Below are positions 13,145-26,939 of a stretch of 64,000 nt of DNA, in pieces. The first letter of the stretch is position 1. Each line of letters begins with the position of its first letter. Source of the DNA: Acanthacorydalis orientalis (taxonomy: Eukaryota; Arthropoda; Insecta; Megaloptera; Corydalidae); contig CM068313.1 of NCBI GenBank assembly GCA_034766995.1, positions 19,509,512-19,573,511 on the forward strand. Direction: 5' to 3'. The position numbers and the translations under genes are program-made. A model generated the notes under the pieces. The model made no database searches, was not told where the DNA came from, and saw only the letters and a program-made list of their open reading frames with translations.

Positions 13145-14415
13145 TTATGTTTGTGGAAAAATAATTGCGGTTTTTGTAATTTTAAGTTTGGCACCGATTT
13201 TTCTAGTTACCGTTATCTTTTGTTATAGTCATGTGATACATCATTGTAATCCATGAAATAAACACTACTGATTTCATCTTATGTATATTGTTTTCATTCT
13301 TTAGTATTGTTGCATATAATTTCTTAAATTAGTCATGAAAAAAAAGTAAATTCTTGTAATTTTGTTCTACGAGTTTAAATTGGGACGTAAAATAATAGAA
13401 ACTGCTAGAAATATCAAATTTATTTTTTTCGAAGAGTTAATTAGTGAACGTACAGCTCAATACTGCTTCCAAAAATGTCGTAATGGAAACGAAAGCCTTC
13501 GTTATGAGGAGCGTCGTGAATACCCTTTAGCTATAGACAATAATAATATGATTTAAGGACCATTAATGAAGCGAACCTACGTAAAACAACTTGAGAAGTG
13601 GAAGAAGAACTCATTGTTGATCATTTAACAGCTGTTCGACATTTGAGCTTAATTGGAAAAACAAAAAACCTGGATAAATTATTGCTGTATGAACTAAATG
13701 AACATCAAGCAATTCGGCGATAAGAAGTCTGTTCTGCGCTTGTTTTGTGTAACAAAAATTATCCTTTTCTTGATTAACAACAACCATTGATCAAATAATC
13801 GAAAAGTTTATTAGTGATTAGAATGGAGAGAAGCACCAAAACAGTTTCCTAAACCGAAGCTTCATGAAAAAAAGATTATGGTCACTGTTCGGTGATCGAC
13901 AAGTGATATCATTTACTACATTTTTCAAATCTTAGTGAAACAATAGCACCAGAAAAATGTTGTTATGGATTTGTAAAAAAATGAATGAAAAGTTGTATCG
14001 TTTACGGCTAGGATTAGTCAGTCGAAGAGGAATAATTCTTCTTCATGATAACGCCCAACCACACATCTCACAAATGACTTTAAAAAATTAAATGAACTGG
14101 GTTATGAAACCTTACCTCACCCACCTTATTCTCTGGACGTATTACCGACAAATTATCATTTTTTAAACATTTGAGTAATTTCCTACGAGAGAAGCTTTTC
14201 AAAGATTAATCATCAGTTCAACGCGCTTTCGATGAATTCATTAATTCTAAGACTACATAATTCTATGTTGTAGTAATAAACAAACTTGTTTCCCGTTGTG
14301 AGAAATGTGTGCAGGCCAATGGTCTTTATTTTGATTAATAAATATAATTTTTAACTGATATGTGCGTCTTTATATTCGATACGTAAAAATCGCAATTATT
14401 TTTGCACCAGCCTAA
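13145..14415 (+). mobile_element. Near full-length, degenerate mariner element with 31-bp terminal inverted repeats
   Basis: The left end (13145-13175) and the inverse of the right end (14385-14415) match at most of 31 positions, sharing the core AAAAATAATTGCG. A TA follows the right end; the left target dinucleotide is mutated to TC. At about 1.27 kb the copy has the usual size of a mariner. The right-end sequence closely resembles the TTAGGTTGGTGCAAAA terminal type of cecropia-subfamily mariners such as Hsmar1 (established knowledge, recalled). The interior encodes the transposase on the + strand but with many stops and frameshifts. Confidence 0.93.
13362..14335 (+). pseudogene. Decayed mariner transposase
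   Basis: From 13362 a frame reads YEFKLGRKIIETARNIKF, then SERTAQYCFQKCRNGNESL and YEERREYPLAIDN, the helix-turn-helix half of a mariner transposase. It is followed by a stop near 13555. Further remnants are a region equivalent to VDHLTAVRHLSLIGKTKNLDK (13615-13678), the block ILLHDNAQPH at about 14035-14065 that holds the second catalytic Asp, and YSLDVLPTNYHFL near 14130-14166 that holds the third. The block around the first catalytic Asp (CDEKW in relatives) is no longer readable. The original start lies slightly upstream. It is not functional. Confidence 0.88.
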
Positions 14416-14439
14416 TACATCACTCGTCTATTCGATAAC

Positions 14440-14910
14440 GATCAATATGTAATTGATTAAGAAATTACTTAAGCGGAAATGAACCAACACTCTTTTGTAG
14501 GAAATTCCAATCATTTTGCAAATAGTCATCGGTTTACGATCCGTACGTTATATTTCTCTGAAATGCACCATAAAATCACGCGAGACAACCGAATAGCCGG
14601 ATGATGAACGAGACTTTACCGTAAAGAACAAGAGATGTCATGTCACGTGATCGCATCAACTCGTGTACGTAAGGACGTATATTCCACTGGCGCCATGCAC
14701 ATCGAACTAGAAAACATGAACTCGGACATTTCGATAAGTGATGGACAGGTAGTATAAGGTAGTGGGCTAGTGAAGTAGAAACTTCGTAGTCATGATGGCG
14801 CCGCCTGACACGACGAACACTTTGTTAATTGGAAACGCTCTGAGCTGGAATAAAATATATAAGAAACTCGCTGTTCAGACCGCACTTGTGTTTATCCCAC
14901 ACTAACATGT
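14440..14910. promoter_or_regulatory. GC-richer intronic patch with two GGCGCC sites
   Basis: This roughly 450-bp patch directly follows the 13145-14415 mariner. GGCGCC occurs at 14689-14694 (ACTGGCGCCATGC) and 14797-14802 (TGATGGCGCCGCC). CACGTG, the palindromic E-box, occurs near 14644. No open frame fits. The density of sites suggests an enhancer or insulator; this is inference. Confidence 0.4.
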
Positions 14911-15111
14911 TTGTATGAAATGAGATAACAAAATCCTCCCATATTGGTCGTCTTTCATACCCTCTTGATATGCTTTTTATACGACAACGGAACATCATGT
15001 GGTATTATTGTAAACACGGGTATAAATAAATAAATAAATGTTATTCTCATTTATTTTCTGCTATTCTTAATCTGTTCATTTTTGTAATCAATGTGATAAC
15101 TACATCTGTTA

Positions 15112-15114
<3 letters not shown>

Positions 15115-15164
<50 letters not shown>
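15115..15164. repeat. (TA)n microsatellite
   Basis: About 24 TA units. Confidence 0.95.
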
Positions 15165-15167
<3 letters not shown>

Positions 15168-15698
15168 TATACACATCATATTTTTTAAATTAAAATATTT
15201 TTCATTGAAACTAAGTAAAAATGTAACAATTGAAAATTACTAAACGATTTTAATTTTTCATTTATAGTGTCATTACTTAATTAATATCATTTATGATTTT
15301 TTTAATAAAATAAATGTAAATTTTGATAAGATTCAATAAATTAGTAATATATTTTATTTTATATATTTTACGTTAGATTTGAAATAAGCAATTTGTAACA
15401 CAACTCGTTTAGATTTTATTAACACTATTAAAAAAGATAAGTATGCCAAAGAATATATAACGTTTAAAAAATTTAAAGTAGATTCTAGAGAAAATATATT
15501 CCTAAAATATATAATGAGAAAATGTCATATATTTTTTTAAAGTAATTGTAATTTTTATTGGTCTATCTTAAAAATTTTATATTAGTATTTTTTCCATAAT
15601 GTTTCAAGTAAACTCTTGATTAAAAACAAAATATTTTCAAGACTTAGAAAATACTTTTTTTAGTTGAAAAATGGTTTTGAAAGAAGTTTTAAATAATC

Positions 15699-15701
<3 letters not shown>

Positions 15702-15735
<34 letters not shown>

Positions 15736-15751
15736 GTATGTATGTATGTAG
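15702..15751. repeat. Compound (TA)n(TATG)n microsatellite
   Basis: About 14 TA units pass into TATG/TGTA units on the 3' side. Confidence 0.9.
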
Positions 15752-16689
15752 TTCTACATTTTAATATAATTGCGTCAGAAGATAATGTATATTTTTAAAT
15801 GTGAAATATTTAAGCTCTAAATATGTTTTCATAACTTCCCCCCTTCAGAAAATCTTCTCGCTTGAATATATTTTAAAAATAAAAATGTCATCTTACATGC
15901 CTGCTAAAAATCAGAGTTAACGTTTATATTCATGCAGACGACTTTCTATTACATTTACAAAAAATACATACAAATACGAAGCTTTATAGTCTGATCTTTT
16001 ACTGAAGATTATCTGAAGTCATAACTTTGTTGAGATGTTTATTCGTAATCCTCGTCTGGTAAATGCGTTTCATTCTTAATGTTTTCTCTAAGAAATTGTC
16101 AGAATATTTTCTTAGTTTCTATAATAGCTGAAGTTTGAAAAGAAGATAGTAAATAAATTTATTGTACCATTTTTGTAATTTGAAACTTAAAAACTTTAAT
16201 AATCATATCTTATATAATTACCTTCAACTTTAAAAATATTATCCCAAAGCAAATACGTTCACTGGTGGTATTTTTATTTTTGGTTAATCTTTTTCTATAG
16301 TTGTTTGTTGAAGAAACAAATCGATAAAATATTAATTGTGTGTTAATATTTTATAGTTTAATAATAATTATCATTGAAGGTAAAATAATTGATTATAAGT
16401 ATTTCTGTTTGATATCAATTTTTTATATTCGTGTTGATTCATGGAAGTAATTTAATTTTATCAGTTTTGCCTTACTTCAGACCAGTAATAAATTACTTAA
16501 CTGAATATAAACGGTACGAGCCATTAAATAATAAAATGAAATTAATTAGTTTTGTATTAAATAATACTATTTTATAACAGCAGATTAGTTTTTTTAATGT
16601 GAAGTAATAAAATCCATGAAAAGTTAATCACTCCTCAACAAACAAAATATATTTTTAATACTTAGTGCACATCTTTACAATCATCAAGA

Positions 16690-16960
16690 TATTGTAACAT
16701 GAAGAAAGGCCATTAAAAACAAAACCAGCGGGGTAGTGGGTTTTACTGTTTCTACGTCGCCATAAAGTATCCAATGATATTGCTTGGTAAAGTTGGTTAG
16801 GGAGGTGGGCGGTTGGATAATAAACGCAAGAAAATGATTGTAGTAAAATGTTCGGAAATAATAAATATATATTCGTGGGGTTCCGGCATTTTATAAATCG
16901 ATTTACTTGACTTATTCGTATACGGGCATTGACTTGGAAAACTTAGTAACAGTGGCGTAA
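16690..16960. other. GC-richer intronic patch, no gene recognised
   Basis: The patch contains AACCAGCGGGGTAGTGGG (near 16722) and GGGAGGTGGGCGGTTGG (near 16800), G-rich on the + strand. There is no open frame of note. Confidence 0.25.
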
Positions 16961-17090
16961 CATTATAATCGACTAAAATTACCCACGTTTACTTTTAATT
17001 ATAACTCTTTTTTATATTATCATATTTTTCGTTTTCATAAAAAATTATTAAATTTTCTTACAAATCCTTCATGTATAAATATTAATATGA

Positions 17091-17107
17091 TATGTATATA
17101 TATATAA

Positions 17108-17158
<51 letters not shown>

Positions 17159-17168
17159 CGTGCGTGCT
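17091..17168. repeat. Compound (TA)n(TG)n microsatellite
   Basis: TA units, then TG units, then CG-containing GTGCGTGCGTGC. Confidence 0.95.
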
Positions 17169-17256
17169 TGTTTATTAATTTTGAATAAAAAAAATATATT
17201 GTATAATAATAACAAACATGCAAATTCTTCAAATTCGTAAATTTAATAATTATTAT

Positions 17257-17264
17257 CACACACA

Positions 17265-17338
<74 letters not shown>
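17257..17338. repeat. Compound (CA)n(TA)n microsatellite
   Basis: CACACACACGA is followed by two TA blocks separated by one AA slip. Confidence 0.95.
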
Positions 17339-17339
<1 letters not shown>

Positions 17340-17651
17340 ATCTTCTGTTTGTAAATATATAAATTAATATCTATTATTAAAAAATATCATTCTTATTATA
17401 TTCTACTGTCATGCAATTTCATATAAACAAAAATTAATTCAGATTTATTAAAAAATAATTTTTGTCTTCTCATTTTTATTACAAAATTAAATTAAATTAA
17501 AATATAAATACAATAAAAGTATATAGTGTGAACATTACATTTATTTTTCATTTTTACTTTTAACATAAACGTTCTTTTAAACTTTTATCTAAGCCAATAT
17601 TACATTGAATTTATAAAAATATACCAAACTATTAATTTTACACATTATTAA

Positions 17652-17937
17652 CCCTTTGCACTCGACATGTCCTCATACGGAGACAAGATATGTTTCTCTA
17701 CAACTCGACTTGTCTCTGTAAGGGAACATCGGTTTATTCTGTTACTCTGTGTTTTATTCTTCTGTAATATACTGAATTGAGTAGCTTTATTACGATATTA
17801 CATGTAAATTTTTTTAAAAAAATAACATATATTTTTTGAGACAAAAAAAATATATTATTTTAATATTTTAACATATTTTAATTATTCCTTCGAGTTGCTT
17901 GTTTATCAAGTCAAAAAAATGTTTCGAGTGCAAATTG
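17652..17937. mobile_element. piggyBac-type MITE (286 bp) flanked by TTAA
   Basis: TTAA at 17648-17651 and at 17938-17941 flank a segment whose ends are inverted repeats. The left end begins CCCTTTGCACTCGA and the right end, inverted, begins CAATTTGCACTCGA. Duplication of TTAA and CCC-type termini are hallmarks of the piggyBac superfamily. Inside, two direct subterminal repeats share ACTCGAC followed by TTGTC or ATGTC, near 17670 and 17704. There is no coding capacity, so the copy is non-autonomous. The superfamily assignment is from ends and target site only. Confidence 0.85.
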
Positions 17938-19395
17938 TTAAAATACAATTAAAAATATTTATAAAATACTTTTTACTTTTCATAAATATTAACTATATTT
18001 TAAATCACAGTTATTGTTATATTCATAGTGAATTAATATTTTTATTTAAATTTACGATAGATATTTGTGTTTAGAAATGAATATGATTATTCTATAATTA
18101 TTAATTTTTCATTTATCGCTTGAACGATTATTAATCTGTAACAAATTAAACCACTATGTTGATGAGCATGTGCTTTTCTGACATATGTCATATTGTCATA
18201 TGTAAGGCAGGAATTATTTTGAACCTTTAATAAGCTTATAGGCTTAACTGAATTCTGGAAAAATTGAATCATAAAATTTAATATTTCTTTAAAAAATTCT
18301 ATAGTCAGTATTTTGGTTTCTCTTAATACACATTATTTTTTATTTGACAAATTTAATAAAATAAGCGTTTAATTTACAATTCATAATAAATTTCACTTAA
18401 AAATTGTAAATAATCGTACAAACTAAAACAAACTAAAAGATCTAAAATTAATGATTAAATATATTTAAAAATTAAATTACTCTCGTTCATCAAAAATGGT
18501 ACTAAATTTGAAATAATTTTCTTTGTAAAGAAAGGACACGTGCGCATACTTATAAAAATCGACAATATAAAACAATTTAGACATAATCATTTAAGAAAAA
18601 CAATTTCAAATATTTCATAAATCTTGTTTTTAACCATGAACTTGTAATAAATGAAAAGCGAATTGCAAATTGCCTTTTATTATATTTTTATTCATCTTTC
18701 AGTCTCGATTGAGTAATCAAATTATATTTTTCTACCAGTATAAATATTACAAACATTTTTCAAATTATATTTTCTTCTTGCCTTTTCTTTTTATTGAAAT
18801 TATATTTAATTTTTTTATTTATTTATCTTCGTTTAATATATATTATGTATATTTTCAATTACAATTATAATGAATAAAACATATTTAGTATTGAATTAAT
18901 CAGAATACGAATAGAAATTCAAATAATAATATTCAAATATAATTTAAAAACTTGTGTTATTGGAATATAAAATTTTGTATTATATCAATTCAATGGTTAA
19001 TAAATTTTAATTTAATAATATTTGAAAATAGTAAAGGCAATGAATAAAACCATATATATATATATATGAAGTCAATTTAACTGTTTTCATTTAAAACTCA
19101 AAGTTAAGAGCTCTGTTCTAATTTTAATTTATAAATTGTTAAAATATATGATTACCGACAAGAAATATAAATAAATATTGAAAAATAAACAAAAATTACA
19201 TACACTTTTTTAATACCGTAAATTGAAAGTTATATGTATTTTTAAAAATATAAAATTTATCAAAAAGAATAGAAAAGAGTTAATTTCAAATTTTTGTGTA
19301 AGAGTATAAAAGTATTTGATAATTTTTAACTTGTATATTTTTTAAAAATATCTTAAAAGAAATTAATTTTATCATTATAGGTGTTCTGTATTACT

Positions 19396-19415
19396 CTCTC
19401 TCTCTCTCTCTCTCT

Positions 19416-19451
<36 letters not shown>
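19396..19451. repeat. Compound (CT)n(TA)n microsatellite
   Basis: About 11 CT units, CCC, then about 16 TA units. Confidence 0.95.
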
Positions 19452-19453
<2 letters not shown>

Positions 19454-20849
19454 AAGACAACACAATTAACTACAAGGATTCTTTAATGATAATAAAATAT
19501 CAGTAAAAGTATGTCGTAAAATATTTCAATCTTGTTCCCATAAAGTAAGTTTGTCAAATATAAATATTTTCATTATATGAACGTTTAGTGTTCGCTATGA
19601 AATTATTGTAAATAAAAACAGTACGATTTTATTAGAATCGTCTCTCGGAGGTTATCCAAATATCTCATATAAATTGTTACGATAATGTCTGACATAGTAT
19701 TAAAGCTATATATAAAGCCAAAAGTCGATCAACTAAACCCACGAAAACCGACGCCATCACCTATCTTCAAGGAAGGGTGGGTACTACATAACTTTTATTT
19801 CTCCCATTTCGGACACTAAATATGGTTTATTAGCTAACAGCTCACTTTTTTATGTCGTAATGACCAGTAGCGTGGCTGAATATGTTAAATATTTTACATG
19901 AAAATATAATCAAATACATGCAAAGTTATTGTAGTGTAACAACTTATAACTGTCAGACAAAATTTTTATTTTTCTATTAACCATCATAAATTTAATTGAA
20001 CAATATAAAACTTTTTTATAATTTTAATAATAAATAATGACACCATAGATTTGTTCACTTCATAATTCAATCATCATTTTTATTTCATAATTACAACTAG
20101 AATATTTTTTTCTATTCTATAATTCTCGATAGTACCTATTACTACATACTATTAATCGTCTATTTTTTATTAGTTATCAATTAATCATAGGAATACTTTT
20201 TTTATTACTTACATTATCGATATTATCATTAACAAGTACTTCTTACTACATTAATTTATTTTTAATATATTATCATTTAAATATTATTTATCTTATTTAA
20301 ATAATCTATCTTTTCATAATGGTTCTAAAATTATTATATATTATTTTATCAATAATACTTGCAAAATATTATATTTATATAAATCAAGAGAGTCGATAAG
20401 AGACATAAATCTAGGAATAATGTCTGCATTTCATTCTGAGAAAACTCTTAAAGTCAACATGAGAATAATAAATTTTTTTTAGAATAATAAAATTTAAAAT
20501 TTTTCAGAAAATTTAGAATATTATCAGCTTAAATTTCTTGATAAATAATTTTCTAAGAAATTACAATTTATTTATAAACGTATTTATTCTTTGAAATGCG
20601 TCATATATGTTTAAAAATGATTTTAATAGAAAAAATTGTTTTATAATTATTTTAGATACAAGTAATTCTAAAATTTTGCAATAAATAGTTTAATAATAAG
20701 ATAATAATCAGCATTAAAAATTAAAAAAATAATAAAAATAAATGTAACTCGATCATTGTAAAAAATCGCATATTGATTATATATTTTTTTTATTAAAATT
20801 TGGAGTTTACAAGTGATTTATTAGTTTTTATTAAGATGTAATATTTTAA

Positions 20850-20850
<1 letters not shown>

Positions 20851-20888
<38 letters not shown>
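20851..20888. repeat. (TA)n microsatellite
   Basis: About 18 TA units. Confidence 0.95.
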
Positions 20889-20892
<4 letters not shown>

Positions 20893-21530
20893 GCACATCT
20901 TAATAATACACTATAACAGACCTATAAATATTTTCATAATTTATTACAAGCTATCTGAAGATGATACAAATACAGAAATACATCACGACGAAATATTTAG
21001 TGAGTAATATAACGCTCAAAATGGTTTCTTTTCAATGCTAGATGTGTGTATGGTGTCTTGCTAATTTTAATACACCAAAATATCCAAATAAGTTATTTTT
21101 TCATTATTTTCTAAGAATTTTTTTACTAAATAAATATAAAATTAAAATATAAGAAACCATTACAACGATATAAAATATCTCATTAACTTTTACTTATTTT
21201 TAATGATAGTACTTCAATATTTGTATATATAGAGTTTTACTATTTTCAATTATTTAATTCGAGTATTTTAGAATAGCATTTCTTTTGAAATTAACACTAA
21301 AAATGAATACACCATTAACAAAAAAATATTTAATAAGATACATGAGGTAAAATGAGGTATAATAAGGTAAACCACTAATAAGATACATGAGGTTGTAAGA
21401 TTCAATTCTATAAAATATGAATGGAATTCTCAATAGAAGTTTAAAAAAGAAATGATATTTTACAGGCAAATTTTATATATGGAATTTTAATTCTTTCTCT
21501 TCATGAAATCAAACGTCTAATGTCTCCGGT

Positions 21531-21549
21531 CTCTCTCTCTCACTCTCTC

Positions 21550-21597
<48 letters not shown>
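21531..21597. repeat. Compound (CT)n(TA)n microsatellite
   Basis: CT units with one CA interruption precede about 22 TA units. Confidence 0.95.
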
Positions 21598-21602
<5 letters not shown>

Positions 21603-22285
21603 TTTTTGAAACCACTAAAATAATGAATGTATTGTTATTCTAAATAGAAGAATAGACATTTAGCTTATAGCAAATCACAAAGTTTCTGAGCCGTTTCCAG
21701 GAAAATTATTAACATTTTAATTATATTCGACGGAACTTGTAAATATAGAAAAAGACAGGTCAAACGACATCAAGTGTTTGATAAAATTCAATAAGATCCT
21801 TTTGCTTTTACCTTTATTTCAGTTTTAATTACCTCTTAAAACAAAACCAATTTCTAAAATATTAAATAATGGAAAGGCTATGCTATAAGTATCTTATTGA
21901 ACTTGAAGTCGACTTTAAAGCTAACAAAATAATTTCCCTTTTATATTTAATGCGTGTTCGACATTGTTTAAATATAACAATGTAAAACCGATTAACGTAT
22001 TGGAGCTGCTTTTGTCTGATATTAGAGTTCAGATATTGAAAATTTTATAAAAGAAAATTACAGAGAAAATTCACTTATATTGATTGAATAAATAACAATG
22101 TATTAATTATATTCGCACATATTGATGATTAAAATGTATTTAAAAAAATATGAATATTTTATATTTCATTTATAAATAAAGTATATTTTTATATTTAATA
22201 TGTGTCTTAAATTCAAATTTATTAAATATGTCTCTGAGTAATTATTACTTATTCTTGAATTTGTACTAAAAATACATATAAATAA

Positions 22286-22319
<34 letters not shown>

Positions 22320-22331
22320 GTGTGTGTATGT
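22286..22331. repeat. Compound (TA)n(TG)n microsatellite
   Basis: About 13 TA units, then AATG and five TG units. Confidence 0.9.
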
Positions 22332-22811
22332 AATAATTTTTCGTTGATATTTGATATTTTTTTATTATGTCGGATTTATTCCTGTTTTTTTTATATCCCT
22401 TTCATAATAATTGCGTATGGTTATATCATGCAAGCTGAAAAATGAGATTTACCTCTTGGTATTAATTAAAGGTAAAGTTATATCATCGAATGATGTAACA
22501 ATATGAATGATTATATGGTTTGGCCAGGAAAGTTATGTGCAACAAAACTGCCACATGTGTTTTGTGGGTACGTACACGTGACAACGAACCGACTCGAATT
22601 AGAAACCTTTGATGTGGATTTATGTGATATCCCTGTTTTAACATACGATTATCATCTGTCCGTATGTATGTATGTATAATAACTCATTAATGATACATTT
22701 TTGAACATTTTTTTTTATTTATATGCTATGTTTTTTTTTAGAAATTTATAATTGTAAAATTATATCTTTACTTTAAAACTTAATAACTTAATACCAAAAA
22801 TATATTTTTCA

Positions 22812-22817
22812 TATCTA

Positions 22818-22850
<33 letters not shown>

Positions 22851-22884
22851 TTATATATATATATATATATATAAATATATATAC
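22812..22884. repeat. Compound (CT)n(TA)n microsatellite
   Basis: About 11 CT units, then TA units with two TTTATA/AATATA slips. Confidence 0.95.
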
Positions 22885-23382
22885 TATTTAATTACGTTAT
22901 ACTAGGACAATTACAAAATTATAAACCTCCATTCATTTAGATTTTTTTTATTAGCATTATACATCACCACTTCTTAAAAGTAAATTTTCGAATGATTTTA
23001 AAAATAAATTACGTTCACTTTTTTAAAAAATGTTTAAAGCTAAATAATATACTTATACTAGAGTATTATAAACAAATATTTTGGATATTTAACAATTCAC
23101 GATTAATAAAAACTAACAATACTTGCGAGAACACTAATAGGAGATGAAAATCAATTCCATTCAAATTATTTCATTCGTTTATGAAAGTTTTAATATTTAT
23201 TTTAAAAATTAAATCGTCGATCTGAAGAAATGGCTATTTGGGTTAAATTTAAATTATTAGAGTCTCCATAGTTTTTTAAATTTATAAATTGATGTTATTC
23301 AGTAATGGGTTATCATATTCGAGTTCTAGGAAATCCAATTACTATTTATAATATAATTAAAAAAATAGTTTTTGATTTTCTT

Positions 23383-23409
23383 TATATATATATATATAGT
23401 TAGATAGAC

Positions 23410-23441
<32 letters not shown>
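23383..23441. repeat. (TA)n microsatellite with internal GATAGACATG
   Basis: Two TA blocks separated by about 14 bases of imperfect sequence. Confidence 0.9.
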
Positions 23442-23444
<3 letters not shown>

Positions 23445-23873
23445 TCTAACCGAACATTCAAAATTTTTGAAATTTTCATAATATGTAAGAAAAACGTTAT
23501 TTCTTTATATTAGAAATATTTAATTTTTTTTAACAGAGCAAAACATTAAATATCATTCAATATACAGACAGGAACTGATACATATACAGACAACATGCAG
23601 TGTTTCGCTATACAACACAAAAAAGCATTGCAAAATACATCTGAAAGCAGCAAACGTCAAAAATGATGTACATTTTATTTAACAAAACATGTAATTATGT
23701 TGTCATTTCATGTTAAGTTTGATTTTTAACTGCTGTTGACAGCAATTATTATTATTTTACATTTAATATTTATTTAAAAAATAAAAATAAATATAAAGTT
23801 AGTATATGAAATTACTATTTTTAAATTTTTTGGATATTTATTAGAAGTAAATTAAAATTTTTTGCAATTATAT

Positions 23874-23888
23874 AAATATATATATATA

Positions 23889-23932
<44 letters not shown>

Positions 23933-23934
23933 TA
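23874..23934. repeat. (TA)n microsatellite
   Basis: TA units with one C interruption. Confidence 0.95.
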
Positions 23935-24933
23935 AAGTAGACTTATAATCAAATATTGTTATAATAGAAAATTAACAAAAGTAGAATATTAATTATTCAA
24001 ATACAATTTCATTCCCGAGGAAAATAATTATTAAACTTTATAATTTAATTACTTTTTGTTTCATTTTATGCGTAAATACCTACATAATAAATACAAAAAA
24101 ATATAGAAAAATTATTAATACATACGAAAATTACAAGAAAACGTATATAAAGTAAAATATAACTCTTAATATTATTGTTTTGAAAGTAATGTATGAAGAC
24201 AAACTCAATGACATCTTTAAACATTTTGTTTTTTTATTATAAACTATATGAATATTTATATTAAAATCAAAGTATTGCAAACTTTATTTAAAAAATTGAA
24301 TTTAATATATTAACTCTCTTCTGTTTGAAATTAAATACAAAAGATCAATTATATTTTGTCTGATAAGAAACTATATCATTACTATTAAAGCTATTAATAC
24401 CTGTTTGAAATGCAACTTTTTATACAACAACCCTTATTACATAGTAATTAAAACTTGTATAATATCAAATTATAAATATATAATCGAACCCTTCAAGAAC
24501 AAAATTTCTAATTTCCCTTCATCGTAGCACGACATGCCAATTAACAGTTTACATATTATCCTTTATATTATCGTACAAGCATAATAAGTCATAAAAGTGA
24601 AAAATTTGAAAGAAGAGTTTGCAAAGAGCGTTATATTAAAGCATAACACAATATTTTTCATGAAGTTCAGACGAAAGGAAGTAAACTGAAGTGGGTAGTG
24701 AAGCACTTTTACATGTACAATTAAGTAGTTCAAATGACGGGTGCTTTAATAACGTCGTTATAATAACATATCTTGACATTTAATGTAGAATAAATAGAAA
24801 TTCGAAGATTTCATTTTCCCATTATGTTTGTATACATATAACTGCATATTTTCATCTTATTGCAAAATATTGTAATTAATAATCATTTTATTAATTTTAG
24901 TTATTTTAAAAATGAACACATTTTTTTCTAGAA

Positions 24934-24934
<1 letters not shown>

Positions 24935-24971
<37 letters not shown>
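24935..24971. repeat. Compound (TA)n(TG)n microsatellite
   Basis: About ten TA units followed by nine TG units. Confidence 0.95.
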
Positions 24972-25179
24972 TTATTTGTATGTATAATATTTGAATAAAA
25001 ATGAAAATTATTTGTATTTCAATCATTCTATACAGGTTCGCTGTGTTAAAAAGTACTATGGTTTTATGAATAAATCTATAACGAGATATCCAACTTATAA
25101 AAAACACATAAATGCAATATAATTGAAAATGTATCAACGAAGATTGAAACTATTTTTATCCGAAAACGTAATCGGTGAA

Positions 25180-25530
25180 TGTGGTGTAGAACACAATTAG
25201 GAACGAAAGATATTTCTGGTTCGTCAGCGCGTGCGTTCGCTCCCTTCGCCACCCTGACCCTAGGGCGAACAACTCAAGATTGAATATGAAAATTTAATCA
25301 GGTAATTTCATAGGGGATAACGCTCGACCTGGCTGCGAAAATATGTTTCTAGACATGTGGTTATTTCTAAGAAAATGCTTTTCTTGTGGCACGGTAATCA
25401 GTAACTGGGCACTCTATTCTATATAGAATAAAAACAGTCTTTGTGTTTTTTTTAACGTTTTTTTTTTCAACAAGGAGGCAGTCTTGATTGCCAGTTTCCA
25501 AAGTTGCTGACGTCAATCAGCCAACACAAA
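25180..25530. promoter_or_regulatory. GC-richer intronic patch with full CRE palindrome
   Basis: The core around 25225-25275 (TCAGCGCGTGCGTTCGCTCC, then GCCACCCTGACCC) is strikingly GC-rich for this window. TGACGTCA, the complete CREB/ATF palindrome, lies at 25508-25515. There is no coding signal. Confidence 0.35.
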
Positions 25531-26087
25531 TACTGAAATACGTAATTTAAGCACGAATATCTAACTAAAGCACGTCTTTATTTGTGAATGTATTTGAGAG
25601 AAATTCTTTAGAAAATCATTTTAATACTGACAATTCAAAGCTGTTCTTGTTAAAATATAACATTTGTTCAATATAAAGAAAATACTTATACAAAAAAAAT
25701 AAACTCGAAATTTAATATTGAATCAAACTTTTAAAACAATCAATTACATCATATTATAAAGTCATGTTTACTTTTTTTATAAATTAATTTGATAATTTTT
25801 TGTTCAATGTAATATATGATTTATTAAAGGTCATACATGCAAAAATTTAACATTATTAAAATTTGTTTTTATTTCAACTGCGTTCAATAATATTTATTTG
25901 AGAAAAATAAATATTTGTTATCATAACAAATTTATAATTTAAAAAGTTATAGTTTCATTTTTAATATTTTTTTAATTGATAACAATCAATAATTATAAAT
26001 AAATATCTTACTTTTGTTTTGTTATCGATTCACATTAAACGTAATAATAGATAACAGTATTACCCATTTATTATTAAATGCAGAAAG

Positions 26088-26093
<6 letters not shown>

Positions 26094-26133
<40 letters not shown>
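26094..26133. repeat. (TA)n microsatellite
   Basis: About 20 TA units. Confidence 0.95.
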
Positions 26134-26138
<5 letters not shown>

Positions 26139-26939
26139 ATAAATAAGTGTATTAATAAATAACAAGACTACAGTAGTAATTGCAGCAGAAGATAATTGCT
26201 TCAAAATATTCAATCAAAGGAATTATTTCTGATATTTTCGACCGACAGTCTTAGATAGAAAATACTTCTTTAAATGTTTTTACTTCAATAGCATTTCAAT
26301 TTATAATTATAAACTAAAATCTTACACATTTTATTTTAATAATGAAGATAAAATGTTGCTTTTCCAACTTCAATATATCTTTTTATTAATATTATTTAAT
26401 ATCATAAAATAAAAAAATAATATATGCATTCAATAGGATAAAATATGTAGTCACATGTAAATGAACAACACCTTACCTCACTTTGTATGTATGGGTAACA
26501 TAAAAAAAACATTGTTTATTTACCACGTAGTGAGTTAAAATTTCTCAATTGATTTTTAGGGTATGATTTATAACAAACATATTTAAAATATTATATATAT
26601 ATATATATATGTATGTATACATGAATGTGTGTATGTATGTATATGTATATAATAATTAGATCAATTATGTTTTTTTAAAATGCGATAAAATATCAAAGAC
26701 TAATCCAATTGATGTTCTGGAATTAATTAAAAAAAGCATATAATTAAAAAAAAATACAAATTAATTCGTGGAAGCAGAGAGATGTACTTCGATCATGGTT
26801 ACTTTTTAATACGATAACTAATTAAAAAGTAAACCAAATTAAAATACATTTTGCAAAAGTTGTATAAAATAACGAACCTCATGAGCGTATAAACATAAAA
26901 AAATACATACACACACATTACAGGAAAATGCTTATATGT

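Noticed and set aside
21254..21469. Repeated AAGATACATGAGGTA / AATGAGGTATAATAAGGTAAAC words around 21330-21395
   Set aside because: A short local duplication of about 40 bases; too small and imperfect to call an element.
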